From Prolixibacteraceae bacterium (lineage in GTDB: Bacteria; Bacteroidota; Bacteroidia; Bacteroidales; Prolixibacteraceae), in contig CP082230.1 in the NCBI GenBank assembly GCA_019856515.1, positions 4,030,001 through 4,094,000 of the forward strand: DNA of 64,000 bases. The letters are read 5' to 3'. The translations under genes and the position numbers were made by a program. Below the pieces are notes generated by a model, which was given only the letters and a program-made list of their open reading frames with translations, was not told where the DNA came from and did no database searches. This document shows positions 46,356 to 55,586 of the stretch, in pieces. Numbering within the stretch: position 1 is the stretch's first letter; each line of letters starts with the position of its first letter.

Positions 46356-47924
46356 ATGTTTCGTATTGATAAAGCTGTAACTGTAGGATTGTCGTTAATC
46401 TCTTTGGTGTCGTGTCGAGGAGAGGTGAAAAAGAAGAGTGAGGTGGAGAAGCCGAATATTCTGTATATTATGTGTGATGACCACACTGCAAATGCAATTA
46501 GTGCTTATAAGGGGCGGTATGCGGATGTTTTTCAGACTCCCAATATTGATCGTATTGCGAAAGATGGGGTGTTGTTTACGAATTGTAATGTGACCAACTC
46601 TATCTGTACTCCGAGTAGGGCTACTATCATGACAGGTAAATATGGTCATAAGACAGGAGTGTATACGTTATGGGATGATTTAGATGTGAAGGAGAAGACT
46701 TTCCCTGTGTTGTTGCAGAAAGCGGGGTATGAAACTGCTATTATTGGAAAGTGGCATCTACACACCCAACCTCAAGGTTTTGATTATTATAGTGTTCTTC
46801 CAGGTCAGGGTAAGTATTTTGATCCAAATTTTCAGGATTCGAATCACGAATGGGAGCCAGGTAAGAAGGTTAAAGGTGTAAAATATAAGGGGTATGCTAC
46901 GGATGTGATTACGGATCAGTGTTTGTCATGGTTAAAGCAAAGGGATAGTGATAAGCCTTTCTTTTTGATGTGTCATCATAAGGCACCCCATGGTTTGTGG
47001 GAGTATCATCCTAAGTATGAGCATTTGTTGGATGGAGTTGATATTCCAGAGCCGTCATCATTGTTTGATCCAAAGGATTCGAGGTCGAAAGGATCGAGAG
47101 CTTATGGTCGCAATATGGATGAACTTTCGGGTCGTATGAACAAAGGGATGCGTAAGAAAGAGTATCCAACAGGGCGATTGAATACGGAAGGGATGAATTA
47201 TGAACAACGTGTCAAGTCGGCTTATCAGAAGTATTTGAAGGATTATCTTCGAACGGTGGCATCTATTGATGAGAATGTGGGTCGTTTGTTAGATTATTTA
47301 GAGACGAGCGGATTGGCAAAGAGCACGGTGGTGGTATATACTTCGGATCAAGGAATGTTTTTAGGAGAGCATAACTATTACGATAAGCGTTGGATGTATG
47401 ATGAGTCGTTAAGGATGCCTTTGATTGTTAAGTATCCACAGAAGGGACAGAAGGATGTAAGAAATGGGGATATGATTACCAATTTAGATTTTCCTGAAAC
47501 CATCTTGGATATTGCTGGGATTGCTATACCAAGCGATATGCAAGGGCGAAGTTTTAAGGAGAACCTAAAAGGGAATACGCCGAAAGATTGGAGACATTCG
47601 ATGTATTACCACTATTGGATGCAGATAAAGGGTTCGAATGTGCCAGCTCATTATGGTATTAAGACGGATCGATATAAGTTGATCTATTTTTATGGTCGTG
47701 GATTGGGATTGGATGGCTGTACTAAGGGTTGGGATACACCTGAAGGATGGGAGTTGTATGATCTAAAGAACGATCCGATGGAGATGCACAATATTTATGA
47801 TGATGCCAAGAGTGCTTCGCTGGTAAAGCAGCTGAAGTCAGAGCTTTTGACATTGAAAGAGAGATATGGTGATGATGATAAAAATTATCCTGAATTGTAT
47901 TTACTAAGTAAAGATGAGTTCTAG
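46356..47924 (+). CDS. Type I sulfatase (S1 family), lipoprotein
   Basis: A 522-residue sulfatase that removes sulfate esters from sulfated glycans. It has a short signal with lipobox SLVSC, metal residues in ILYIMCDDHTANA and VYTSDQGMFLGEHNYYDKRW, and the formylglycine motif CTPSR (Cys84). The Cys-type motif requires an anaerobic or aerobic maturase encoded elsewhere. Blocks IIGKWHLHTQPQGFDYY and HHKAPHGLWEYHPKYE are typical of the iduronate/glucosamine-type S1 branch, but exact substrate is not assignable. I use ATG 46356; a GTG at 46350 is in frame. Confidence 0.95.
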   Translation: MFRIDKAVTVGLSLISLVSCRGEVKKKSEVEKPNILYIMCDDHTANAISAYKGRYADVFQTPNIDRIAKDGVLFTNCNVTNSICTPSRATIMTGKYGHKTGVYTLWDDLDVKEKTFPVLLQKAGYETAIIGKWHLHTQPQGFDYYSVLPGQGKYFDPNFQDSNHEWEPGKKVKGVKYKGYATDVITDQCLSWLKQRDSDKPFFLMCHHKAPHGLWEYHPKYEHLLDGVDIPEPSSLFDPKDSRSKGSRAYGRNMDELSGRMNKGMRKKEYPTGRLNTEGMNYEQRVKSAYQKYLKDYLRTVASIDENVGRLLDYLETSGLAKSTVVVYTSDQGMFLGEHNYYDKRWMYDESLRMPLIVKYPQKGQKDVRNGDMITNLDFPETILDIAGIAIPSDMQGRSFKENLKGNTPKDWRHSMYYHYWMQIKGSNVPAHYGIKTDRYKLIYFYGRGLGLDGCTKGWDTPEGWELYDLKNDPMEMHNIYDDAKSASLVKQLKSELLTLKERYGDDDKNYPELYLLSKDEF

Positions 47925-48241
47925 ATTATTTTCTTTTCGAGTTATTCTACTTAGGCTTCTATATCATTATAGAGGCCTTTTTTTTTGTTTATTGTTGGGG
48001 GTGTAATCTTTGGTGATATTAGAACTTTTAGGCTTGTACGATGTTTTAATACCAATTAAACCATGAGATGAACACTGTTGTTGCGTTCTTGACTAAACAA
48101 GATATGATTGTACTGGTTTAGCATTTATTTGATCATTTGATTGGTATAAAAAGATTGGTATTGTTATTGATGTACAGATATCGAATTATATTTGTTCGGG
48201 CCGCTCAGAGGCGGGATGTTTAAAGTAATAAATGAAGGTGT
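47925..48241. other. Intergenic with terminator and candidate promoter
   Basis: A hairpin AGGCTTCTATA / TATAGAGGCCT with a T9 run (47952-47987) ends the sulfatase gene. TATATTTG at 48187-48194, with TTG words upstream at non-optimal spacing, is a possible promoter of the next gene. Confidence 0.55.
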
Positions 48242-50590
48242 ATGAAGCTCAAGTTATATATAGTATTCATGTTGGTTTTGCCCATGATAATTAGTTCTTG
48301 TGATAGTAGTAGTGATGATCGCTATAGTTCAAGAGATAGTGTGGATCGGTTGGGGGTCGATATTGGGGTAAATGAACAACGTATGGTTGCTTACAGCAAT
48401 AAGATGGATTCGTATTATCAGACGACAACGCATGGTGTAGAGAGTGAGTTGTATGGTTGGTTTGATGGATGGAATATTGGACAGCGACGTATTTTAAAGG
48501 GCTATCAGCTTTATGTCGATGGAATACTATTTGACCGAGCAGGTGCGAAAGTTAAGGTTTATCCTCACTATTTGGAGCGGAGAGGTGATCAAGGGGCTGA
48601 GGAACTATATTTGTTTGATGACCAGCAGTTCATAGAAGTTGATTTGTGTGATGTTGTTGGAGATTATGTTCGGATGAGTTTGGTTCATGGTGATGGACTG
48701 TTGGAGTTTATTGATGTGGATGAACGTGGGGTGATATTTCGATCTAAAGAGAGTGGCGGATATGTCTATTTAACTTCGGATGCAGAAGATATCTCGTTGA
48801 AGGATGGTTCTATTGATGTAAAAGTAGGTTCAGGTAGGTGCGTTCATTTCTATCTGATATATAGTAAGGATCGCTCGTTGTTAATGGATCAGGCGGCAGT
48901 TGCAGCATCGATGTCTCATAAGCTAAAGAGGGAACGGGCTGATCGAATGAATAGACTTATTCAGGAGTCTACCTATACCCAAACGAATGATACGTTGGTG
49001 AATCGTGCTTTGAAATGGTTTACGTTGACAATGGATGGGTTGGTGACACACCAAAGAGGATATGGTATTTATGCAGGAGTTCCGTGGTTTAATGAGTATT
49101 GGGGACGAGACACGTTTATATCTCTTCCTGGCGGTACGCTCGTTTTAGGCGATACATCTACTGCGAAACAGATTTTAGACTCTTTTGCCTCGGTTCAAGA
49201 TACGGTGGAGGATTCGAAATATTATGGGCGTATCCCTAATATTGTGAAGATGTCTTCTTTGAATTATCATACAACGGATGGGACTCCACGATTTATTTCT
49301 CAGATGATGGCTTATGTGCAGTATTCGGGTGATACGGCTTCTATTGCCACTTTTTATCCTACGGTTAGAAGAAGTATTGAAGGTGCGATGAAGCGATGGA
49401 CTAACGATAGAGGCTATTTGATTCATGCTGATAATGAGACATGGATGGATGCACGACGGGCTTCGGATCTAAAGTCCTATTCGCCAAGAGATGAGGCAGC
49501 CAATGATATTCAGTCGTTATGGATGGATCAGTTACTTACGGGGATTAAATTTGCGACCTATTTAGATCGAACGGAGGATGCTCGCAAGTGGCAGGCGATG
49601 TATGATAAGGTGAAGACACATTTTATTCGCGACTATTGGAGTGATAAGAGAGGGTATTTGGCCGATCGTATTGATCCTCGTGGGGTCGCAGACTATCAGT
49701 TGAGACCGAATCAGCTTTTTGCATTGAAGCATGTGGATGATATTAAGAAGAAGAAAAAGGTTGTTCGATTGGTATGGGAACGATTGGTTTATCCTTGGGG
49801 AGTCTCATCGCTTGATCATGATGATCCGGATTTCCACCCTTTTCATTTGGCATGGTCACACTATCATAAAGATGAGGCATACCATAATGGGACTGTATGG
49901 CAGTGGCTTAATGGTGTTGCGATGCAAGAGATGATTGAGATAGGGGGTAAGGATATTGCCTATAAGCTTTTTCATAATATGTGTAGGCAAGGTATGGAAC
50001 GTACTGGTGTTGGCATGGTCAATGAGAATAGTGATTGTTATCCACATAAAGGAGGGGACTATCCTCGACTTACAGGAACCTATTGGCAGGCTTGGTCGGA
50101 GGCGGAGCAGATAAGGGTATGGTATCAATATTTCATGGGGGTGAGGCCGAGTGATAATGCATTAGATGCCATCACATTTGCTCCTCGTATACCTACAGCA
50201 TTAACGGATGTGGATGTGGAGGTGCCGATAATGGGTGGTCATATCCGATATTCGTTCTTACGAGGTACAGGTTTGATGGATAAGTATCTTATTCACTCTG
50301 ATGGTGTTGTGACGAAACTGATACTTGATTTTCCATCTTTCTCGAAGCGGGTTATTGAGGTCGCTGATGGTGATGTTATCGAGGTGGGTATTGGAGAAGA
50401 TCTTTATTATGAATTAAGGAATGTTGTAGGTGAGGTGATAAAGAGAGAGACGTTGGACATGGATGAGCATCGACGACGTAAATATTTGGAGGGATATCAC
50501 GAAGTGCAGAATGTGTTGTTTGCACAACCTAACTGGAACATAATATATCCTGTTCTTGAGAAAGCTTATCAGGGAGGTCAAGGGTTTTGA
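48242..50590 (+). CDS. Amylo-alpha-1,6-glucosidase-like (debranching-type) glycosidase, lipoprotein
   Basis: A 782-residue secreted enzyme with a lipoprotein signal (IISSC, Cys20). The N-terminal beta domain (about 40-220) is followed by an (alpha/alpha)6 barrel (about 245-660) with VPWFNEYWGRDTFISLPGG near 279, HADNETWMDARR near 395, EAYHNGTVWQWLNG near 545 and GTYWQAWSEAEQIR, all characteristic of the glycogen-debranching-enzyme C-terminal family. The export signal argues for an extracellular alpha-glucan or other glycan substrate rather than stored glycogen. It has no close operon partner. Confidence 0.88.
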   Translation: MKLKLYIVFMLVLPMIISSCDSSSDDRYSSRDSVDRLGVDIGVNEQRMVAYSNKMDSYYQTTTHGVESELYGWFDGWNIGQRRILKGYQLYVDGILFDRAGAKVKVYPHYLERRGDQGAEELYLFDDQQFIEVDLCDVVGDYVRMSLVHGDGLLEFIDVDERGVIFRSKESGGYVYLTSDAEDISLKDGSIDVKVGSGRCVHFYLIYSKDRSLLMDQAAVAASMSHKLKRERADRMNRLIQESTYTQTNDTLVNRALKWFTLTMDGLVTHQRGYGIYAGVPWFNEYWGRDTFISLPGGTLVLGDTSTAKQILDSFASVQDTVEDSKYYGRIPNIVKMSSLNYHTTDGTPRFISQMMAYVQYSGDTASIATFYPTVRRSIEGAMKRWTNDRGYLIHADNETWMDARRASDLKSYSPRDEAANDIQSLWMDQLLTGIKFATYLDRTEDARKWQAMYDKVKTHFIRDYWSDKRGYLADRIDPRGVADYQLRPNQLFALKHVDDIKKKKKVVRLVWERLVYPWGVSSLDHDDPDFHPFHLAWSHYHKDEAYHNGTVWQWLNGVAMQEMIEIGGKDIAYKLFHNMCRQGMERTGVGMVNENSDCYPHKGGDYPRLTGTYWQAWSEAEQIRVWYQYFMGVRPSDNALDAITFAPRIPTALTDVDVEVPIMGGHIRYSFLRGTGLMDKYLIHSDGVVTKLILDFPSFSKRVIEVADGDVIEVGIGEDLYYELRNVVGEVIKRETLDMDEHRRRKYLEGYHEVQNVLFAQPNWNIIYPVLEKAYQGGQGF

Positions 50591-50913
50591 ATTAGATACT
50601 ATATCTCTCATTTCAAATTAGAATTGGCATAAAATTATGGCATTGTTTTTGACTGTTGTATAGGATATTCTTCTGTTTTTAAGAAGAATTATAACACTAT
50701 GTTTAATAGTACTTGCTATAAAAAGCCTAATTATTGAATAATAGTGGCTATAATTCAATAAAAAATACCCGTAGGTTGATTATTGGAAATTAGGTGTATT
50801 TAATTGTATTATAGTTTGTTAAGTGGTGTGGTGTGTTGGAGGGTATGAATTGTCACATACGATTAGGGCTTAAAATCATTGAGAACAAGATTTAAATATT
50901 TACTTTTGCTGCG
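50591..50913. promoter_or_regulatory. Intergenic with promoter of the porin gene
   Basis: TTG at 50879-50881 and TACTTTTG at 50901-50908, with a 19-base spacer, fit the Bacteroidota promoter. The -7 ends five bases before the ATG at 50914, so the mRNA would be nearly leaderless or the start lies further in. The remainder is AT-rich. Confidence 0.5.
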
Positions 50914-52947
50914 ATGAAATTATTGTACGTCATATCATTATTTGTTCTCGTTATCCTCGGAACAGTGTCTACATCTCAAGGTCAAGTAAATGACCTGACA
51001 GGGATTGAAGAATCAGAGGAGGAGAGTGGGCATAATCATCCTGAAGAGAGTGATTCTATAAAGTCGTACATTAAAACGTGGCGTTTTAATGAAGACTTCT
51101 CACAGAAGATCACGACAGAGATGGATACTAGTTTGACGCATTTTCATCAACGACGCTTAGATCAAAAGAAGAATATATATGTGCAGAACACAGGTAACTT
51201 AGGTACGGCATATCAATCTTACTCTTTTTTTGAGCGAGACTACTCTGTTAGTGGATTCCAGTACTTGAAAAATTATCAAGATTATATTACGAATCCAAAC
51301 TCTGTGGTTTACTATAATACCACAACGCCTTATACTTTATTGGACTACTCACAGTGGTGGAATAATAAACCCAAAGGGCAGACTACTTTTCATGTTATTC
51401 ATACACAAAATATCACTCCTTATCTGAACTTTGGGTTTGACTATAAGTATAATGGCTCTGATGGTCGTTATCAGTATCAAAACAGTACGGATAATTCATT
51501 CACTTTCTTTACGAATTATGAAGGAGAGCGATACTCTGGATATCTGAGTTTTTCACAAAACAAGGTTAGCCAGCAAGAGAATGGAGGGTTGCGAAACCCA
51601 AATGTGATTCATAACAAAGATCTGAAGCCTGAGAACTACATTGTGTGGATGGAAGGGAGTCAGAATGTGATGAAAGAGTTTAATATCTCTTATAATCATA
51701 AGTATGACCTGGGTAAATTCGAGAAGGTACAGTATGAAGATGGTGTATATGAAGAGTTCGTACCTAAAATCACGTTGATGCATACGATCTCTTATCGTAA
51801 CGATACAAAATCGTATACAGAGACAGAGGCTAATCCGTCGAATGGAACAGGTTCTACATTGGATTCGGACTATTATTATGGATATAATCCCACCTACTAT
51901 TTGTCGGATAGTCGCACGGATGATTTTGCAAAAGAGAGCGTATTGTCTAACTTGTTACAGGTGAAATTTCAAGAGGATGAGGATCGTAAATACTCATTTT
52001 CGAAACGTGTGTATGGAGGTTTTGATATCATAGGAGAGCAACTGCCACAGACAGAACAGATTCTTACGCCGGAGGGGACACAGTCTATTTCGGGAGTGAA
52101 TATCAAGGAGAATTTGTATAATGTGTATGTTGGCGGAGAGGTGGCACGCGAGAAAGGGAAGTTTTGGAACTGGTCGGCAGGAGGACGTTACTATGTAACA
52201 GGATACCGTAGCCAGGATCTATCGCTTTATGGTGTGATGTCGAAGCCGATACGAACGAAGCGTGATACATCATTTTTGACGTTGAATGCAGAGATGGATT
52301 TGACTACGCCTAACTATTATGTGCAGAAATATACATCGAACCACTATAAGTGGGATAATAATTTTGATAAAACATATCGTCTATTATTACATGCAAAATA
52401 TGAGAAGCCATCGATCCATTTCAAGGTAGGAGCGGACATGGCCTTTATTAACAATTACGTATACTATGGATATAACGTAGTACCAGAGCAAGCAGCGAGT
52501 GAGTTCTCTGTTTGGTCGGTCTCTTTACAAAAAGATTTCCATTTTGGACCATTCATAATGGAGAATCGTATGATCTATCAGAAAAGCAGTTCTGATACGT
52601 ACATTCATATACCGTCATTTATATTTAGAAATAGTACTTACATTAGTGGCTATATATACCCTGTATTAGAGGGACAGTTTGGAGTGGACACATATTTTTC
52701 AACGAAATATTATGCGGATAAATACTCTCCATCTTTAAATCAATTCTATTTACAAAATGACGAGAAAATTGGAGGATATCCAGTTTGTGACCTATTCTTA
52801 TCGCTTAAGTTAAAGCGTGTGAGATTGTTTGTGAAATATGCATTTGTTAACCAACTACTTGGAGGAATTGACTACTTTACATCACCATCGTATCCAATAC
52901 AGCCTGCAGATCTCTCTTTCGGAGCATCGTGGAGCTTCTATGACTAA
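50914..52947 (+). CDS. Putative outer-membrane porin (Porin_10 family)
   Basis: A 677-residue protein with a signal peptide ending near SQGQ, a short acidic/His-rich linker (EESEEESGHNHPEESDS) and a long chain of amphipathic strands rich in Tyr and Phe, ending SFGASWSFYD with a terminal aromatic pattern. The blocks NLGTAYQSYSFFERD and YYNTTTPYTLLDYSQW match the Bacteroidota putative porin family. Role: presumably diffusion channel of the outer membrane. It precedes mltF-like gene by 126 bases. Confidence 0.88.
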   Translation: MKLLYVISLFVLVILGTVSTSQGQVNDLTGIEESEEESGHNHPEESDSIKSYIKTWRFNEDFSQKITTEMDTSLTHFHQRRLDQKKNIYVQNTGNLGTAYQSYSFFERDYSVSGFQYLKNYQDYITNPNSVVYYNTTTPYTLLDYSQWWNNKPKGQTTFHVIHTQNITPYLNFGFDYKYNGSDGRYQYQNSTDNSFTFFTNYEGERYSGYLSFSQNKVSQQENGGLRNPNVIHNKDLKPENYIVWMEGSQNVMKEFNISYNHKYDLGKFEKVQYEDGVYEEFVPKITLMHTISYRNDTKSYTETEANPSNGTGSTLDSDYYYGYNPTYYLSDSRTDDFAKESVLSNLLQVKFQEDEDRKYSFSKRVYGGFDIIGEQLPQTEQILTPEGTQSISGVNIKENLYNVYVGGEVAREKGKFWNWSAGGRYYVTGYRSQDLSLYGVMSKPIRTKRDTSFLTLNAEMDLTTPNYYVQKYTSNHYKWDNNFDKTYRLLLHAKYEKPSIHFKVGADMAFINNYVYYGYNVVPEQAASEFSVWSVSLQKDFHFGPFIMENRMIYQKSSSDTYIHIPSFIFRNSTYISGYIYPVLEGQFGVDTYFSTKYYADKYSPSLNQFYLQNDEKIGGYPVCDLFLSLKLKRVRLFVKYAFVNQLLGGIDYFTSPSYPIQPADLSFGASWSFYD

Positions 52948-53073
52948 ATAGATATATAATTTTTTGAGAAGACCTTATACGAGATATAGGGCAAGGTAAC
53001 GGATGAACCATATTTAAGGAACATTGTTTCTAAAGTAAGGGATTTATCCTATTTATGAACCAATACATATTTT

Positions 53074-54510
53074 ATGAGATCGTATATCAAGCATTTGATA
53101 TTGATGTTGTTTATATTCGCTTCCTGTAAGGGCGATAAAAACTTACAAAAAGAAGTTGGGCAAGCACAACGTGGCGCAGCTTTAAAAGAGCTTGAACAGA
53201 TTCAAGTATCAGGAACACTTAAAGTTGTTATTGATTATAATTCAATTAACTACTTTATTTATCGTGGTCAACCGATGGGTTTCCAATATGATATCTTACA
53301 CCTACTGTCTGATGATATGGGAGTATCCTTAGATATTCGTGTAAGTAATAATATAAAAGAGACATTCGACCTATTAGATAGTGGTACCGTAGATCTAATT
53401 GCAAAGAATCTTACGATTACCAAATCGCGTAAGGCAAAAGTTCTTTTCACTTATCCGCTATTGTCTAGCCGACAGGTTTTGGTACAGCCAAAGCCAGAAT
53501 CATGGCGTAAAATGGCAAGTAAAGAGGTCGACGAACATCTAATTAGAGATGTGAGAGATCTAGCAGAGAAGACAGTTTATGTACAGAAAAATACTGCCTT
53601 CTATAAGAGATTGAATAGTCTTTCTGATGAAATAGGTGAGGATATTAATATCGTGACCGATTCGCTTCATGGCGTAGAGCAGTTGATTGGGATGGTTGCA
53701 AATGGCAAAGTACCTATGACAGTTTGTGATGAAGAGGTGGCGCGACTTAATCAAGCTTATTATGAGAATCTAGATATTTCAACACCCGTTAGCTTTACCC
53801 AAGATATGGCATGGGCTGTTCGTTCTAATTCGACGGCCTTGAACGAATATATTAGTAAGTGGTTGTTAGACTTCTCTAAGACTCGTCAATATAAGATGTT
53901 GTATGCTAAATATTACACTTCGAAACGTTCGAGACGATATACCGCTAATGTAAGTAAGTCGGCAACGAGCGATCACTTGTCCTCTTATGATGATATTATT
54001 AAAGAGGCGAGTAAGAATATTGAGTGGGATTGGCGTCTTGTAGCTTCGGTTGTTTATCAGGAGTCGAACTTTAATCCAGATGCGGAGTCATGGGCTGGAG
54101 CTGTTGGTTTAATGCAACTGATGCCAGAGACAGCAGATCGTTATGAGATTACTGATTTAAAGAACCCAGAGCAGAATGTTTATGCTGGAACGCGATTCTT
54201 AGCATGGCTGGATAGTTACTTTATGGATCATATATCGGACCCTAAAGAGCGAGTTAAATTTGTGCTTGCTTCTTATAATATTGGTTTGGGTCATATTCTA
54301 GATGCGCGCCGTTTGGCCAATAAGTATGGTAAGGATATGAATACGTGGGACGATAATGTAGCGCCTTTCTTATTGAAGAAGTCGTTGAGTAAATACTATA
54401 AAGATCCTGTGGTTAAATGGGGTTATTGTAGAGGTACTGAGACGACGAATTACGTACAGAACGTGATGGAGCGATATCATAGTTATGCGAATCTATTGAG
54501 GGCGTCATAA
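53074..54510 (+). CDS. mltF: MltF-like membrane-bound lytic murein transglycosylase
   Basis: A 478-residue lipoprotein (FASC, Cys18) with a solute-binding-type domain (about 50-275: LKVVIDYNSINYFIYRGQPMG) and a C-terminal SLT domain (about 310-460). The catalytic Glu is in VVYQESNFNP (Glu330), followed by AVGLMQLMPETA and LASYNIGLGHI. It cleaves the MurNAc-GlcNAc bond in peptidoglycan with formation of 1,6-anhydroMurNAc. It has its own terminator, which is the insertion point of a group II intron. Confidence 0.95.
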   Translation: MRSYIKHLILMLFIFASCKGDKNLQKEVGQAQRGAALKELEQIQVSGTLKVVIDYNSINYFIYRGQPMGFQYDILHLLSDDMGVSLDIRVSNNIKETFDLLDSGTVDLIAKNLTITKSRKAKVLFTYPLLSSRQVLVQPKPESWRKMASKEVDEHLIRDVRDLAEKTVYVQKNTAFYKRLNSLSDEIGEDINIVTDSLHGVEQLIGMVANGKVPMTVCDEEVARLNQAYYENLDISTPVSFTQDMAWAVRSNSTALNEYISKWLLDFSKTRQYKMLYAKYYTSKRSRRYTANVSKSATSDHLSSYDDIIKEASKNIEWDWRLVASVVYQESNFNPDAESWAGAVGLMQLMPETADRYEITDLKNPEQNVYAGTRFLAWLDSYFMDHISDPKERVKFVLASYNIGLGHILDARRLANKYGKDMNTWDDNVAPFLLKKSLSKYYKDPVVKWGYCRGTETTNYVQNVMERYHSYANLLRAS

Positions 54511-54531
54511 GTTTGATATTATACGATATAT

Positions 54532-54570
54532 AAAAAAGGAGATCTTTATTTAAAAAGATCTCCTTTTTTT
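54532..54570 (+). terminator. mltF terminator, intron target
   Basis: AAAGGAGATCTTT, loop ATTTAA, AAAGATCTCCTTT and a T run. The intron starts at 54572, two bases after it. Confidence 0.9.
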
Positions 54571-54571
54571 G

Positions 54572-55586
54572 GTGTGCCATGCATGTAAATTAACTAATCG
54601 GTGCAAGTCCGTAGTGGAGGTTTGTAGAGCCAACCACCTAGCAGAAGGCAAGGGTGCTTATCGTGAGGTATAACCTGAAGGAAGCCGTATGCAAAACTCT
54701 GATCCGAGGTATACGAATCTCATTAGGCGGTATATAACTGGATAAGCTTGCCAAACAAAGTGAAGTCCGAATTCTACACGGAGTTTATACCGTAGATGTG
54801 GCGGATAGATGGAGTGAAAGTTAATTTCCTTACCATGGGAGGTCTCACAGATGGATACAGTGTATTTTTTTTCCTGTCCATTCACAAAAAGTTAACTGTG
54901 AGAAGTCAGCCGAGGTCATAGTACTGTATCCACTTTACAGGAAGGACTGAATCTTAAATTGTTCATAATACAGACTGTTACCTAATGAAGGGATCAATGC
55001 AGAAAATATCGGAAGATAGCTACTTGAGTGAAGGTAGAGCGGAACTCGATAATAACTCAAGAGCGCACACTTTCAATGGGATAACTGAAGCCATTATGAA
55101 AACGACCATTACAACAGATAATTTATTAGAACGAGTCCTAGAATCAGATAACCTAAATAAGGCTTATTTACAGGTTTATCGAAATAAAGGGAGTCATGGA
55201 GTTGATGAGATGCAGGTGGAATCCTTAAAAGATTATCTCAGATTTCATCGAAAAGTTTTAATAACAGAACTACGAAAAGGTAAGTGTTAACCCGATGGCG
55301 AATTATCATTATTTCATGCGGCATATTTGATCGGAGTTTTGAAGAGCAAAGCGTATGAATATGCTAATACGAGGAAAAAGTATTGGCGCATTTCATTTCA
55401 AAGAGTCCAATTCTACAAACGACTATAACGAATAAGAATTTGGAGAAGGCAGGCTATATTACGCTAAGTGATTATTATCAGAAAGTAAAGTCGTGATTTA
55501 GGGAGTCGCCGTATACGAGACCCGTACGTACGGTGGTGTGGGAGGTGTACTGGAAGATTAAATATCTTCCAGCCATCTACCCGATT
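54572..55586 (+). mobile_element. Group II intron, internally deleted copy (IIC type)
   Basis: Starts GTGTGCC and ends CATCTACCCGATT, as the intact copy next to it does. The domain I-III RNA of about 500 bases is kept. The IEP reading frame is broken after about 65 residues and resumes only for the last ~55. Domain V (CGCCGTA...TACGGTGG) and domain VI with a hairpin (CTGGAAGAT/ATCTTCCAG) are kept at 55500-55586. About 880 bases are missing relative to the neighbour. It could splice or move only if helped by the neighbour's protein. Confidence 0.85.
55096..55290 (+). pseudogene. Truncated intron maturase (N-terminal part)
   Basis: From ATG 55096 the 64-residue product is parallel to the first part of the intact IEP (MKTTITTDNLLERVLESDNL, NKGSHGVDEMQVESLKDYL) and stops at 55290. 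A C-terminal remnant without start (KAYEYANTRKKYWRIS, then ILQTTITNKNLEKAGYITLS) lies at about 55343-55495. Between them are ~50 bases I cannot match to the intact intron. Confidence 0.8.
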
